A DNA stretch of 26,746 nt from Acidobacteriota bacterium (lineage in GTDB: Bacteria > Acidobacteriota > Terriglobia > Acidiferrales > UBA7541): positions 1 through 26,746 of the forward strand of contig PMOV01000281.1 in the NCBI GenBank assembly GCA_003161195.1, written 5' to 3'. The notes under the pieces are model-generated. The model was not told the DNA's origin. It was given only the letters and a program-made list of their open reading frames with translations, and made no database searches. The position numbers were made by a program, and so were the translations under genes. Numbering within the stretch: the stretch's first letter is position 1; each line of letters begins with the position of its first letter. Shown here piece by piece: positions 14,815 through 23,819 of this stretch.

Positions 14815-17163
14815 ATGCGAAGATTGCACATCCCGCTCCTCTTCCTCGCCGTATTTCTAGCGGCTGCCTGTCCAGCGCGCGCCCAGTGGAGCACGCCAAA
14901 CCCCGTAAAGAGCTTTCAGCAGCAGGTGGACAGCGCGGTATTCACGATGGAAACGGGTGTGCTGAAAATTCAGATCTGTTCCGATTCGATTATTCACGTC
15001 GTGTATTCGCCGACCGGAATTTTTCCTGAGGCTCCACAGTACGTGGTCACAAAAGCGGACTGGCCGCCCGTGACCTGGACGCTGACGGAGATGGGTGGCC
15101 AAGATGTGACGCTGGCGACTTCGCGCATCACTGCCACCGTACACCGGGTGGACGGCGCCATCCAGTTTTCCGACACCAGCGGCAAGCGCCTGATGCTGGA
15201 CGGCGGCCGACGCATGACGCCGGTGGAAGTGAACGGCGAGAAAACCTACCGGTCGGAAAGTGATATCAACGTTTATGGCTCGCCGGAAGCCTTTTATGGC
15301 TTGGGCCAGCATCAGGCGGGCGTCTGGAATTACCGCGGCGAATCGGTGGATATTTCGCAAGACAACACGAACATCGCGGTGCCGCTGCTGCAGTCGAGCG
15401 CCGGGTATGGAATTTTTTGGAACAATTCTTCCCGCAGTCGTTTCAACAATCGCTTCCTCCACTATCTGTTCATCAGTTCCGAAGTCGCCGACACTATCGA
15501 TTACTACTTTCTCTACGGCCCGGAGCCCGACCGCATCATCGGCGAATATCGCGAGTTAACGGGGACGGCGCCACTCTTCGGAAAGTGGGCCTACGGGTTC
15601 TGGCAGTGCAAGAATCGCTATTCCTCGCAGGACGAGATTTTGGGCGTAGCCGCAAAATACCGCCAACTACACATCCCGCTCGACAACATCGTGCAGGACT
15701 GGTTCTGGTGGAATCGCAAGGGCGAGCACGTCTTCAACAAGAACTATCCGGACCCCAAGGGGATGGTGGACACACTGCACAAGGAAAATGTGCATCTGAT
15801 GATTTCCGTGTGGCCATTCTTTGAGCCAGGCTCCGCCGAATATAACTACATGGACAAGCAAGGCTGGTTCATCGATCGCACCAAAGTCGCTCATCCGCCG
15901 TATCACGCGGCCGGCATGGCGGTGTACGACGCCAGCAATCCAGAAGCGCGCCAATACTACTGGCACCTGATGGACAAAGCGCTTTTCAAGATTGGTATTG
16001 ATGCCTGGTGGATGGATACAACGGAGCCCGAAACCGAGGGCCAGGAAGAAAATTCCTTGCTGCATCATCAACTGGCCATCGGCAGCGGCGCACGCTTCGC
16101 AAATCTATATCCGCTGCTCGACACTTCGGCGGTATACGAAGGCCAGCGTGGCGCCAGCAACGATAAGCGCGTTTTCATTTTGTCGCGTTCCGCGTTCGCG
16201 GGCATTCAGCGCAACGCCGTCACCGCCTGGTCCGGCGATCTCAACTCCGACTGGGAAAGTTACAAACGCCAGATTCCCGCGGGTTTAAATTTTTCTCTTT
16301 CGGGTATTCCTTACTGGACCACGGACATAGGCGGATTTGTCTCCGGCAATCCCGATGACCCGGCGTATCGCGAGCTATTTGTGCGCTGGTTTGAGTTCGG
16401 GGCGTTTTGTCCGATCTTTCGCGTCCACGGCACGCGCACCACCAATCAGAACGAATTGTGGTCGTATGGACCGGAAGCCCAGAACATCCTCACCCGTTAT
16501 GACCGCTTGCGCTACCGGCTGCTGCCCTACATTTATTCCGTGGCCTGGAAAATCACCAGCGAGTCGTATACCCCGATGCGCCCGCTGGTAATGGACTTTC
16601 GCAATGACCCTCGTGTGCGGAACGTGGGCGACCAGTTCCTGTACGGCCCGGCCATTCTCGTGAACCCGGTCACGGAGCCAGGCGCGACGATGCGCCATCT
16701 CTATCTTCCAAAAACAAAATGGTACGATTTTTGGACCGGCGAGGCGCTCGAGGGCGGCCGGGCCGTGGATGCTCAGGCGCCCCTCGACCGTGTCCCACTG
16801 TTTGTCCGCGCCGGTTCGATTCTGCCGATGGGCCCTGATGAAGAATTTTCCAACGAGAAGCCCGCCGATCCACTCGAACTGCGCATCTATCGTGGTGCCG
16901 ACGGGGACTTCGCGCTGTACGAAGACGAGAACGACACCTACAACTACGAGAATGGTGCGTACGCCGTGATCCCGCTGCATTGGGACGACGCCAAACAAAC
17001 GTTAACCATCAGCGACCGAAAAGGAAAGTTCCCGGGGATGTTGTTACAACGAACCTTTCGCATTGTAGTGGTGCAGGACCAACATGGGGCAGGCATCGCT
17101 CCCAGCGAACAACCGAACAAAATTGTCTCGTACAGCGGCGCACTCATCTCCGTTGTTCTATAA
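14815..17163 (+). CDS. Secreted GH31 alpha-glycosidase, alpha-xylosidase-like
   Basis: A 782-residue enzyme from the ATG at 14815, chosen because it begins a clear signal peptide (RRLHIPLLFLAVFLAAACPARA, written here in sense only); an upstream TTG at 14710 would bury it. Family GH31 retaining alpha-glycosidase. The nucleophile is D401 in WWMDTTEPE, and the acid/base is probably D475 in WSGDLNSDW. QDWFWWNRKGEHVFNKN before the active site resembles alpha-xylosidases of the YicI/Xyl31 type, which remove alpha-xylose from xyloglucan oligosaccharides. An N-terminal beta-sandwich (GH31 N domain) precedes the barrel, and a beta-sandwich with EDENDTYNYENGAY follows it. The neighbouring xylulokinase supports xylose as the product. 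Alpha-glucosidase activity cannot be excluded. Confidence 0.88.
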   Translation: MRRLHIPLLFLAVFLAAACPARAQWSTPNPVKSFQQQVDSAVFTMETGVLKIQICSDSIIHVVYSPTGIFPEAPQYVVTKADWPPVTWTLTEMGGQDVTLATSRITATVHRVDGAIQFSDTSGKRLMLDGGRRMTPVEVNGEKTYRSESDINVYGSPEAFYGLGQHQAGVWNYRGESVDISQDNTNIAVPLLQSSAGYGIFWNNSSRSRFNNRFLHYLFISSEVADTIDYYFLYGPEPDRIIGEYRELTGTAPLFGKWAYGFWQCKNRYSSQDEILGVAAKYRQLHIPLDNIVQDWFWWNRKGEHVFNKNYPDPKGMVDTLHKENVHLMISVWPFFEPGSAEYNYMDKQGWFIDRTKVAHPPYHAAGMAVYDASNPEARQYYWHLMDKALFKIGIDAWWMDTTEPETEGQEENSLLHHQLAIGSGARFANLYPLLDTSAVYEGQRGASNDKRVFILSRSAFAGIQRNAVTAWSGDLNSDWESYKRQIPAGLNFSLSGIPYWTTDIGGFVSGNPDDPAYRELFVRWFEFGAFCPIFRVHGTRTTNQNELWSYGPEAQNILTRYDRLRYRLLPYIYSVAWKITSESYTPMRPLVMDFRNDPRVRNVGDQFLYGPAILVNPVTEPGATMRHLYLPKTKWYDFWTGEALEGGRAVDAQAPLDRVPLFVRAGSILPMGPDEEFSNEKPADPLELRIYRGADGDFALYEDENDTYNYENGAYAVIPLHWDDAKQTLTISDRKGKFPGMLLQRTFRIVVVQDQHGAGIAPSEQPNKIVSYSGALISVVL

Positions 17164-17164
17164 T

Positions 17165-17196
17165 CCGGAAGTTATTTCCGGGGTCGACGGGTTTTT
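17165..17196 (+). terminator. Hairpin after the GH31 gene
   Basis: CCGGAA (17165-17170) and TTCCGG (17176-17181) form a perfect six-base stem with a five-base loop, starting one base after the GH31 stop codon. A GTTTTT run comes nine bases later, so it is a weak intrinsic terminator candidate between convergent genes. Confidence 0.4.
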
Positions 17197-17310
17197 AAGA
17201 GACAGCGTTGTCTAAGTCGCGAACATCTTCTGCGGCAGCCGCTCTTCGCTCTGCGATGGCGCCATTGCGCCAGTTAGAACCGTTGACCGCATTCGCCGCC
17301 GCATGTCTTT

Positions 17311-19773
17311 CTACTTTTCCGCAAGCTGCAGTCGTGACAGCTCTTCCGTTTCCTTATAGTGCGCAGCTTTGAACAAATACATCGCCTGGTCCGCCTGCGA
17401 CAGCAATTCGTCCACCGACGCACCATCGTTCGGATAAAACGCCGAACCAATGCTCACCGATACCTCGCTGTCTCCGCACACCTGCAGCGACGCCGCGTCC
17501 ACGGCCTGTTCCAGCCTCTTCTTCAATTCCTCGACGCCGTCGGCCGAGCAATCCGGCAGCACCAGCACAAACTCGTCCCCGCCCAGACGCCCCACCTGAT
17601 CGCATTCCCGGCTGGCTCCTCTAAACTTTTTGCCCACTTCTCTCAGCAGTTTATTGCCGATGATGTGCCCAAATTTATCGTTCACATTCTTGAATCCGTT
17701 GAGGTCGCACAGCAAAACCGCCAGTTGTCCGCTTGTGCGCTTGCAGCGCGCCAATTCTCTTTCCATGTGCGCGCAGATTGCTCGCGCGTTCGGCAATCCG
17801 GTCAGAAAGTCCGTGCTGGCCGTATCTTCCGCGTGTTCAAACTGCATGGCGTTTTCCACCGATAGCCCCAGTTTCGAGCTGGCCGCCAGCAGCAAACGCA
17901 AGTGGTCGTTGGTAAAGCCCTGTTTCTCCGACATATACAGCGTCAGCACCCCCGCCACGCTATCGCGTCCTTGGAGCGGCACGGACAATGCCGATTGCAA
18001 CGTGGAAACCACCATGGGATCTCCAAGATATTTCGATTCCGCTGCCGGATCGCCGTTCATGATCGGTTTCTTGTTTACCGCCACCCATCCAGAAATTCCC
18101 TGTCCCAACGGAATTTCCAGCGACGTGAACAGGTTGTAGTCCAGCCCGTGTACGTACTTCGGTGCCAGCTTGTCCTCTTGCACCACAAAAAACACGATCG
18201 ATTGGTGCGGGATCATCTCTTTCAATCGCACCGCCACCACCGAGAGCGTCTCGCGCAAGCTCAGCGAATTTCCCAGCGTTTGCGCCAGCTCAAATAGCAG
18301 CTGCGCCTCTTGTCGCGCGGACACGATGGATGCCAGGAACGATGTCGCGCGTACCTCGGCCTTCCCCGGCACGTTGGAAAAACCCGCGGACGGCGCGGAT
18401 TCGCTTCGCAGCAGCGAAATGGACGGCAGGATCCTCTCCCGCACTTCCACCAGCTTCACCGCCGCTTCCAGTTCGTCGTAACGCCGCTCGATACACTCCA
18501 CCACCCGCGGGTCGTAACTCTCCCCGCTCTCCGAGCGCAACAAGTTCATCGCTTCCGCCGGTGACATCGCCCGCCGGTACGGCCGCTCCGAAGTGAGCGC
18601 GTCGAAAGCGTCTACTACGGAAAGAATGCGCGCGCCCATCGGAATTTCCGTCCCCTTCAGCCCATCCGGATAGCCCTTGCCATTCCACTTCTCATGGTGC
18701 GACCGCACAATTGGCACCACCGGATACGGAAACTGCACGCGGTTCAGAATTTCCGCTCCCACGATCGGATGAATCTTCATCTTGTCGAACTCTTCTGGCG
18801 TCAAGCGTCCCGGTTTCGACAAAATGTGCTCTGGCACCGCAAGTTTCCCGATGTCATGCAGCAGTGCGGCGGCACGCATGGCGTTCAACTCCGCTTCCGT
18901 CACTCCCAGGTCTTTCCCGATTTCGATCGCATAGGTCTGCACGCGCTTCAGGTGGTCATGCGTCGTATGATCTTTGGCCTCAATCGCCAGGGACAGCGCC
19001 TCAATCGTCCGCATATGCAGATCGGCGATCTGCTCGGAATGCTTCTTCTCGTTCTCCAGCCGGTCCAGATAGGTCCGATAGGAACGGTAAATCCAGTAAA
19101 CGACGGGCACAGCCAGAATCGCCACCTGCCATCCGAGGGCATGATTCACGACGCTGACCCCACCGGCGATTACGGCGCCCAGCAAATAGTAGGGAAACGA
19201 CCACAGGTAGCATTCTTTCCACACCTGCACCGGATTCCGCCGCGCCGTAATCGCGATCACCGCGGACACCGACATCGTGTTCACCGCGAAATACGTGGAA
19301 GAGGACGCCGCCAGCAAAAGCGGCCACCGCATTCCCAGCGTAAACGCATAGTGGCTGTGAAACACCGCATACGCCGCGGAAATCGCTATCGACAAATTTG
19401 CAAAATTGAAAAGTACTTGCACCACTCGCGGCCGCGACCGCGACTGCCACATCGATTGCAGCAATCCGCCAAGACACCCCACCAGCAGCGTTTCCGAATA
19501 CGACAGGTCCAGGATCCCCACCAAAATAAATAAAAAATTGGCGGACATCGTAGCCTGAATTCCCGGCAGTTGCACCTTCAGCAGCGAGGCGCCCAGCGCC
19601 ACGGCCATAAAACACCCGAGCCGCAGCAAGTTGTCCGAATGCCAGTGCCACAGGGCATAGGGCAGCAACGGCAGGCCCACCGCCGCCTGCAAACCGATAA
19701 AAGACAATGCCGGCCATCTCAGGAACTCGCCTTCGTTCCCCGGAATGCTCAGGATCTTTCGCCAGCCGGTCAT
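17311..19773 (-). CDS. Membrane c-di-GMP enzyme: HD-GYP, GAF and GGDEF domains
   Basis: An 820-residue protein from the ATG at 19773 (a TTG at 19803 is less likely). Residues about 20-235 carry about seven membrane helices (MASE-like sensor). An HD-GYP phosphodiesterase domain spans about 245-445: HD at 306-307 (LLHDIGK), HHEKWNGKGYPDG with GYP at 367-369, and VDAFDALTSERPYR. All metal-binding motifs look intact. A GAF domain covers about 495-645. A GGDEF diguanylate cyclase follows: GGDEF at 731-735, with an RxxD inhibitory site (RECD, 722-725) exactly five residues before it. The protein could both break down and make c-di-GMP, depending on the membrane or GAF signal. No partner gene is adjacent. 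Confidence 0.93.
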   Translation of the reverse strand: MTGWRKILSIPGNEGEFLRWPALSFIGLQAAVGLPLLPYALWHWHSDNLLRLGCFMAVALGASLLKVQLPGIQATMSANFLFILVGILDLSYSETLLVGCLGGLLQSMWQSRSRPRVVQVLFNFANLSIAISAAYAVFHSHYAFTLGMRWPLLLAASSSTYFAVNTMSVSAVIAITARRNPVQVWKECYLWSFPYYLLGAVIAGGVSVVNHALGWQVAILAVPVVYWIYRSYRTYLDRLENEKKHSEQIADLHMRTIEALSLAIEAKDHTTHDHLKRVQTYAIEIGKDLGVTEAELNAMRAAALLHDIGKLAVPEHILSKPGRLTPEEFDKMKIHPIVGAEILNRVQFPYPVVPIVRSHHEKWNGKGYPDGLKGTEIPMGARILSVVDAFDALTSERPYRRAMSPAEAMNLLRSESGESYDPRVVECIERRYDELEAAVKLVEVRERILPSISLLRSESAPSAGFSNVPGKAEVRATSFLASIVSARQEAQLLFELAQTLGNSLSLRETLSVVAVRLKEMIPHQSIVFFVVQEDKLAPKYVHGLDYNLFTSLEIPLGQGISGWVAVNKKPIMNGDPAAESKYLGDPMVVSTLQSALSVPLQGRDSVAGVLTLYMSEKQGFTNDHLRLLLAASSKLGLSVENAMQFEHAEDTASTDFLTGLPNARAICAHMERELARCKRTSGQLAVLLCDLNGFKNVNDKFGHIIGNKLLREVGKKFRGASRECDQVGRLGGDEFVLVLPDCSADGVEELKKRLEQAVDAASLQVCGDSEVSVSIGSAFYPNDGASVDELLSQADQAMYLFKAAHYKETEELSRLQLAEK

Positions 19774-19906
19774 CGATACTCGTCGTCTTTCATGCTTGTT
19801 CAAATTTATCTACCGCGATTTGGCACAGCTCTTCCGCTGCCGGGCTTATACGTCATCACACGGAAACTCGCGCCAGCATCTCCCGAATCGGCCTAGCTTC
19901 GGAAGC

Positions 19907-19926
19907 GTGGAGTTCCGACACTCCAC
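19907..19926 (-). promoter_or_regulatory. Hairpin in the upstream region of the c-di-GMP enzyme gene
   Basis: GTGGAGT and ACTCCAC form a perfect seven-base stem with a six-base loop. It lies about 134 nt upstream of the chosen ATG, so it would be within a long leader if transcription begins further upstream. No known riboswitch consensus was recognised. Confidence 0.35.
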
Positions 19927-20076
19927 TCCGCACGCACCTATTCTGGGCTCGGGGACACGTTCGGCATTCTCTACAGCGTCTATGGTTCGGGCGAAATTGC
20001 GAATAGTACTGTTGGGCTGGTTTGTCCCAAGTGCCAAGCGGCCGCCAAAAACACCCTTAGCCGCTCTATATGCTTA

Positions 20077-20088
20077 GGGTATATACCC
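20077..20088. promoter_or_regulatory. Perfect 12-bp palindrome, possible operator
   Basis: GGGTATATACCC is a perfect palindrome in an otherwise gene-free stretch, about 300 nt upstream of the c-di-GMP enzyme gene. It has the form of a dimeric regulator site. The regulator is unknown. Confidence 0.35.
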
Positions 20089-20520
20089 GATTGGGCATAT
20101 TACGCCGCTAATCAATTTCGCGCCGATACCCGCCCCACAGATTCGAGGAGCTGTGTCGTCCAGCGGTTGCGGACGGGCCGCTTTGCGCGGATTTGCGATC
20201 GTTCGCGGTTGTCCGCGCGCCCCAACCAATCTTTTCAATAACCTAGAATTCCCAATAAAATATTCGCAGAAAGTTCTTGACGATCTGACGTGTTCCACGT
20301 ATTCTGCTTGCGTAGAGAAGTGCGCCTAATTGCGGTTACGCCTAAGAATCCAAGTCACTCATTTGCAATCTCTTAGCTCTCAGCCCTGTTTCCAAAGCAC
20401 TCATTTACGCCCTCCATTCCCGAGGTCTAAAAAATATCTTTTACGCAAACAAAGTACTTAGCCTCTAGTAGCGTTGCCATCCCCGCCCGCGCGCCGTGTA
20501 GCCCGCACTTGAATCTGTCA

Positions 20521-20706
20521 CTACTGGCGCAACCCGATGAGTTTAGTCCCTGGAAACGCCGATCTCCGTATCGGCCGCTTTTGCCGTCCGAAAGCCCGAA
20601 TCTTTCGAGTAAGCAAATTGCGGAAGAAGGAACGATCAAAGGAGGTAACCAACCTATCAACAACCCACGCCCCTAACCCCAGCAGAATGAACACTTCCAA
20701 ATCCAT
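20521..20706 (-). CDS. Doubtful small ORF, possible single-helix membrane peptide
   Basis: A 61-residue frame with an N-terminal hydrophobic stretch (EVFILLGLGAWVVDRLV) and a very basic tail. It lies 69 nt downstream of the MFS gene on the same strand. No ribosome binding site precedes the ATG, and the start overlaps one copy of a direct repeat, so it may be a chance frame. I do not recognise it. Confidence 0.2.
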   Translation of the reverse strand: MDLEVFILLGLGAWVVDRLVTSFDRSFFRNLLTRKIRAFGRQKRPIRRSAFPGTKLIGLRQ

Positions 20707-20746
20707 ATCAAAACAAAGGACTTCATCCCCAGCAGAATCAACACTT
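20677..20746. repeat. Pair of 20-nt direct repeats
   Basis: The segments 20677-20696 and 20727-20746 differ at one base (CCCCAGCAGAATnAACACTT) and are offset by 50 bp. They lie just downstream of the MFS stop codon. Confidence 0.7.
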
Positions 20747-20775
20747 ACGCAAAACCCATGGGGGGTAGTCCCGCC

Positions 20776-22434
20776 TCACCACCAATGAAAATGCGGCCGC
20801 ATGCTAGCGGACACGTGCTTGATTCGCGCCAACCCCAGCAGCAGGAGGATCACCACGCTCAGAACCGCCAACCCCAAGTAGATATCGATGTACGCCAGTA
20901 ATTTACTCTGCGTAATCACGCCCGCCTGCAAGAGCTGCACCGCTCCCAATGAAGGGTTACTGCCCGCTCCCCCACCGCGCGCGATCAGTCCCGCATATTG
21001 CGCCAGCGTCGCCTGCACCGTCAGGTTCAGCCGGTTGGCCACGTCTACCAGCCTTGCCGAGTGCAGCGTCTGCCGGTGATCGAAGATCACTGTGGCTGCG
21101 GTCACCCCCAGCGTATTCCCCAATTGCCGCACAAAGTAAAAGCTCGTCGACACGTCATTCAAGTCCACGATGGCCGCCTGTCCCGTAGCCAGATTGGAAG
21201 CGCCAGACAACAGCGGTCCCAGCGCCAATCCTTGCAGGAACGCGGAAATCGCCAGCACCCAGGTTGGGGTCGTCGGCGTCCAAGTGTAAATGAAGTTGAC
21301 GCACGCGCCGCACATGATCAGCGCGCCAATCGCCACCAGCTTGGCGCCGCCCAGCCGCGCCACCAGGAAACGCAAGCTCACAATCGCGCCCATTCCCAGT
21401 CCCAGCGTATATGCGGACACAAATCCGCCGGTTTGCGTGGCGCTGTAATCCTGCACCGTCCGTAGATATTGCGGCAGCACGAACAATCCCGCGCCCAGCA
21501 TCGCGCCCACGATCATGACGATCCCCAGCGACGCGCGCAGTGGCCTTTGCCTCCATACCAAGCGCAGGTGCAGCACTGGCTCACGATTCTCTGGTCTCCA
21601 GTCCCACCAGAGAAATCCCGCGAAGCACACCAGCGCCACCAGCAGGAAACAATCGATGAACGCAGACTGAAACCACTCGTCCCGCTCGCCGCGGCTTAGC
21701 GCCACCTGCAGGCACGATAGTGCTGCAATCAGTAAGCCTGCGCCCCAGCTATCCACATATGCCCTCTCGCTGCGCAGGAATAAAAGTCCTCGCGGCAGAT
21801 ACCTCCGGATCAGAAAGACGCCGATGGCGAGAAAGGGGAAATCCAGCAGGAACGCATAGTTCCAGTGCAGCGTATCGGAAATCCATCCCATCGCTGTGGG
21901 ATAGATCACCTGGAAGATGTTCACTTCCAGGAACAGCCAGAAGAGTGCGACGGCCCGCCCTTTGCCGGGAAACAGTATTCCCGCCAGGATCACCCCGCGC
22001 ACCAGAAATGCTCCGCCGCCAAAGCCCATCACCACGCGCGAGATGAGCAGGAGACTCAAGCTGTGCGCGCCGCAGAAGCATCCGAACGCTCCACAGCTAT
22101 ACAGCAACGCGCTAAGCAGCAGGTGGCGACGTGCCCCAATGACCCGCGTCATCCAATAGCTCAGCGCAATGGAGCACACAAAGCCCAGGTTGTAGAGAAT
22201 CAGCACCCAGCTCACATCGTCCGAACTGCCGGCCACGTTGCCTTGGAGATCCGGTAGCAGCACATTGATCGAGACGCGATTCGAGACTTCGATGGCGGTG
22301 ATCAGGCCGACGGCGTGCATCACGATGCGCCGGCTGCTTAGCGACATCTCCGCCAGCGCCTGTGTGATTCCTCGCCCGTACTCCTCTTCCCACGGTTCGA
22401 GGCCGCCGGCAATGCCGCCCGCTAGATAGCTCAT
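20776..22434 (-). CDS. MFS drug efflux transporter, EmrB/QacA (DHA2) family
   Basis: A 552-residue membrane protein with about fourteen predicted helices, the hallmark of the DHA2 drug:proton antiporters. Family elements include SSDDVSWVLILYNLGFVCSIAL near the first helices, ISRVVMGFGGGAF and a helix-5 region rich in Gly. It would be the inner-membrane pump of a tripartite exporter. The ATG at 22434 has GGAG four bases upstream. A GTG at 22455 would start right after the preceding stop but has no ribosome binding site. It is the last of three co-directional genes, 22 nt after the adaptor gene. The substrate cannot be read from sequence; by family, lipophilic drugs or toxic organic acids. Confidence 0.92.
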   Translation of the reverse strand: MSYLAGGIAGGLEPWEEEYGRGITQALAEMSLSSRRIVMHAVGLITAIEVSNRVSINVLLPDLQGNVAGSSDDVSWVLILYNLGFVCSIALSYWMTRVIGARRHLLLSALLYSCGAFGCFCGAHSLSLLLISRVVMGFGGGAFLVRGVILAGILFPGKGRAVALFWLFLEVNIFQVIYPTAMGWISDTLHWNYAFLLDFPFLAIGVFLIRRYLPRGLLFLRSERAYVDSWGAGLLIAALSCLQVALSRGERDEWFQSAFIDCFLLVALVCFAGFLWWDWRPENREPVLHLRLVWRQRPLRASLGIVMIVGAMLGAGLFVLPQYLRTVQDYSATQTGGFVSAYTLGLGMGAIVSLRFLVARLGGAKLVAIGALIMCGACVNFIYTWTPTTPTWVLAISAFLQGLALGPLLSGASNLATGQAAIVDLNDVSTSFYFVRQLGNTLGVTAATVIFDHRQTLHSARLVDVANRLNLTVQATLAQYAGLIARGGGAGSNPSLGAVQLLQAGVITQSKLLAYIDIYLGLAVLSVVILLLLGLARIKHVSASMRPHFHWW

Positions 22435-22456
22435 GACGCTCCAGACACTCTGCACT

Positions 22457-23794
22457 TCAGCGTGTGTAAATCGTCGCTTCCACGTTCATTCCCGGCCGCA
22501 GCACCTGGTGCGGATCGCCGCTATGCTGCACCAGAATCTTCACCGGAATTCGCTGCACCACTTTGATGAAGTTACCCGTGGCATTCTGCGGTGGGAGCAG
22601 CGCCTGCCGCGATCCCGCGGCGCCCGCGATGGATTCCACGGTCCCATCGACGTCGCGGTCATACGTGTCCACGTGAATTTTCGCATGCTGGCCCACACGA
22701 ACGTGGGCCATTTGCGTCTCCTTGAAATTCGCGGTGATGTACACCTGCTCGAGCGGCACCAGCGTGCACAGCAGGTTTCCCGGCAAAACATATTGCCCCA
22801 GGTTTACCGTCTTCTGCGTTACCTGCCCTGCAATCGGCGCTTTGATGGTCGTGTAACCCAGGTTCAGCTCCGCCTGCTCCAGCACCGCCTTCGCGTGTTC
22901 CACCGAGGCCAGCGCTGATTTGTATGTGGCTGCTGTAATCGGCACTTGCTGTTCGCGGGCTTTCGTTTCCTGGAACAACGATTGCGAACGTGCCAGCCTG
23001 GCCTTCGACGAGTTCACCGTGGCCCGCGCGATCTCCACGTTCTGCTGCGCGGCCGCGAGCTGTTGTTCCGCGGCGGCTAATTCGTTCTGCGCCACGCGCG
23101 CGGCTGCATCCACCGCGTCGAACTGGAACTTCGAGACGTCGCCCGTCTGCAGCAGCGGCTTGTAGCGTGCCAGATCGGCTTGCGCGCGTTCGTTGGTCGC
23201 GCGCTTAGCCGCCACTTCGGCCTGCGCCTGCAACAGGTTTGCTGTGGCGGTGCGCTCCAGTTGCGCTTCGGACATGGTGTAATCCGCGGCATCCGATTCA
23301 CTCTGCGCCGCCGCTCCGCCGGTGCTGTGGGTGGTGGTTGCGCGTGTCAGCCCGATTTGCAGTTCCGCGGATTTCGCTTCCGCCTCCGCAAGCTGCAGCG
23401 TAGCCTTCGCCTGATCAACTTCCGCCTGGTACTCGCGCCGATCAATCTGCACCAGCACATCGCCTTCCTTGACGTTCATGTTGTCGTCGATAGGCAACAC
23501 CACCACGTAACCGGAAACCTGTGAAGCCACCGCCGTGATGTGCGCATCCACTTGCGCGTCGTCCGTCGAGACGCGCCCTGCCCAGACGTACGAAACCACC
23601 GACACCAGCAGCAGGAATACGAGTATGGCGGCCTTCGCCAAACGCGGAAGTTCGCGAATCGCTTTCCCCCCGGTGGCCAGAAACGATGGCACTGGTTCCG
23701 CCGGCGGCAAGGGCGGCGGTGCGGCCGGCAGGGACGCTGCTGCAGCCGGCCAGGTGTCCGTGGCGGAGGTCGGCGGCGTCGGATTCGAGCTCAT
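22457..23794 (-). CDS. HlyD/EmrA-family periplasmic adaptor (membrane fusion protein)
   Basis: A 445-residue adaptor that links inner-membrane pump to outer-membrane channel. A Pro/Ala-rich cytoplasmic N-terminus of about 45 residues precedes one membrane helix (about 50-70, AAILVFLLLVSVVSYVWAG). Next comes the first half of a lipoyl domain (STDDAQVDAHITAVASQVSG, then VKEGDVLVQID), then a long alpha-helical hairpin rich in Ala, Glu and Gln (about 120-300). The second half of the lipoyl domain is TTIKAPIAGQVTQKTVNLGQYV, followed by a beta-barrel region. This is EmrA-like in length and order. The ATG at 23794 is chosen over a TTG two codons upstream. It sits 25 nt after the TolC-like gene. Confidence 0.93.
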   Translation of the reverse strand: MSSNPTPPTSATDTWPAAAASLPAAPPPLPPAEPVPSFLATGGKAIRELPRLAKAAILVFLLLVSVVSYVWAGRVSTDDAQVDAHITAVASQVSGYVVVLPIDDNMNVKEGDVLVQIDRREYQAEVDQAKATLQLAEAEAKSAELQIGLTRATTTHSTGGAAAQSESDAADYTMSEAQLERTATANLLQAQAEVAAKRATNERAQADLARYKPLLQTGDVSKFQFDAVDAAARVAQNELAAAEQQLAAAQQNVEIARATVNSSKARLARSQSLFQETKAREQQVPITAATYKSALASVEHAKAVLEQAELNLGYTTIKAPIAGQVTQKTVNLGQYVLPGNLLCTLVPLEQVYITANFKETQMAHVRVGQHAKIHVDTYDRDVDGTVESIAGAAGSRQALLPPQNATGNFIKVVQRIPVKILVQHSGDPHQVLRPGMNVEATIYTR

Positions 23795-23819
23795 CGGCAA
23801 GTTTTTTTCTGTGGCTCCG

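Larger units (their letters stand above)
19774..20775. other. Long intergenic region with palindrome, hairpin and repeats
   Basis: About 1 kb between two genes transcribed leftward. I see no convincing gene. It holds a hairpin (19907-19926), a 12-bp palindrome (20077-20088) and a pair of direct repeats (20677-20696 and 20727-20746), reported separately. A small minus-strand ORF at 20521-20706 is doubtful. Confidence 0.6.

Noticed and set aside
18694..19533. A 279-codon + strand frame opposite the c-di-GMP enzyme
   Set aside because: It is a His/Arg/Gln-rich shadow of a well-supported gene.
19860..20060. A minus-strand open frame with a Cys-rich stretch (CRECRTCP) in the long intergenic region
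   Set aside because: It has no usable start codon or ribosome binding site and is bounded by stops at about 66 codons. It is plausible as chance in GC-rich DNA.
20637..20645. AAAGGAGGT, a perfect Shine-Dalgarno-like string on the + strand
   Set aside because: The next ATG is about 40 nt away and begins a short frame with no coding character.
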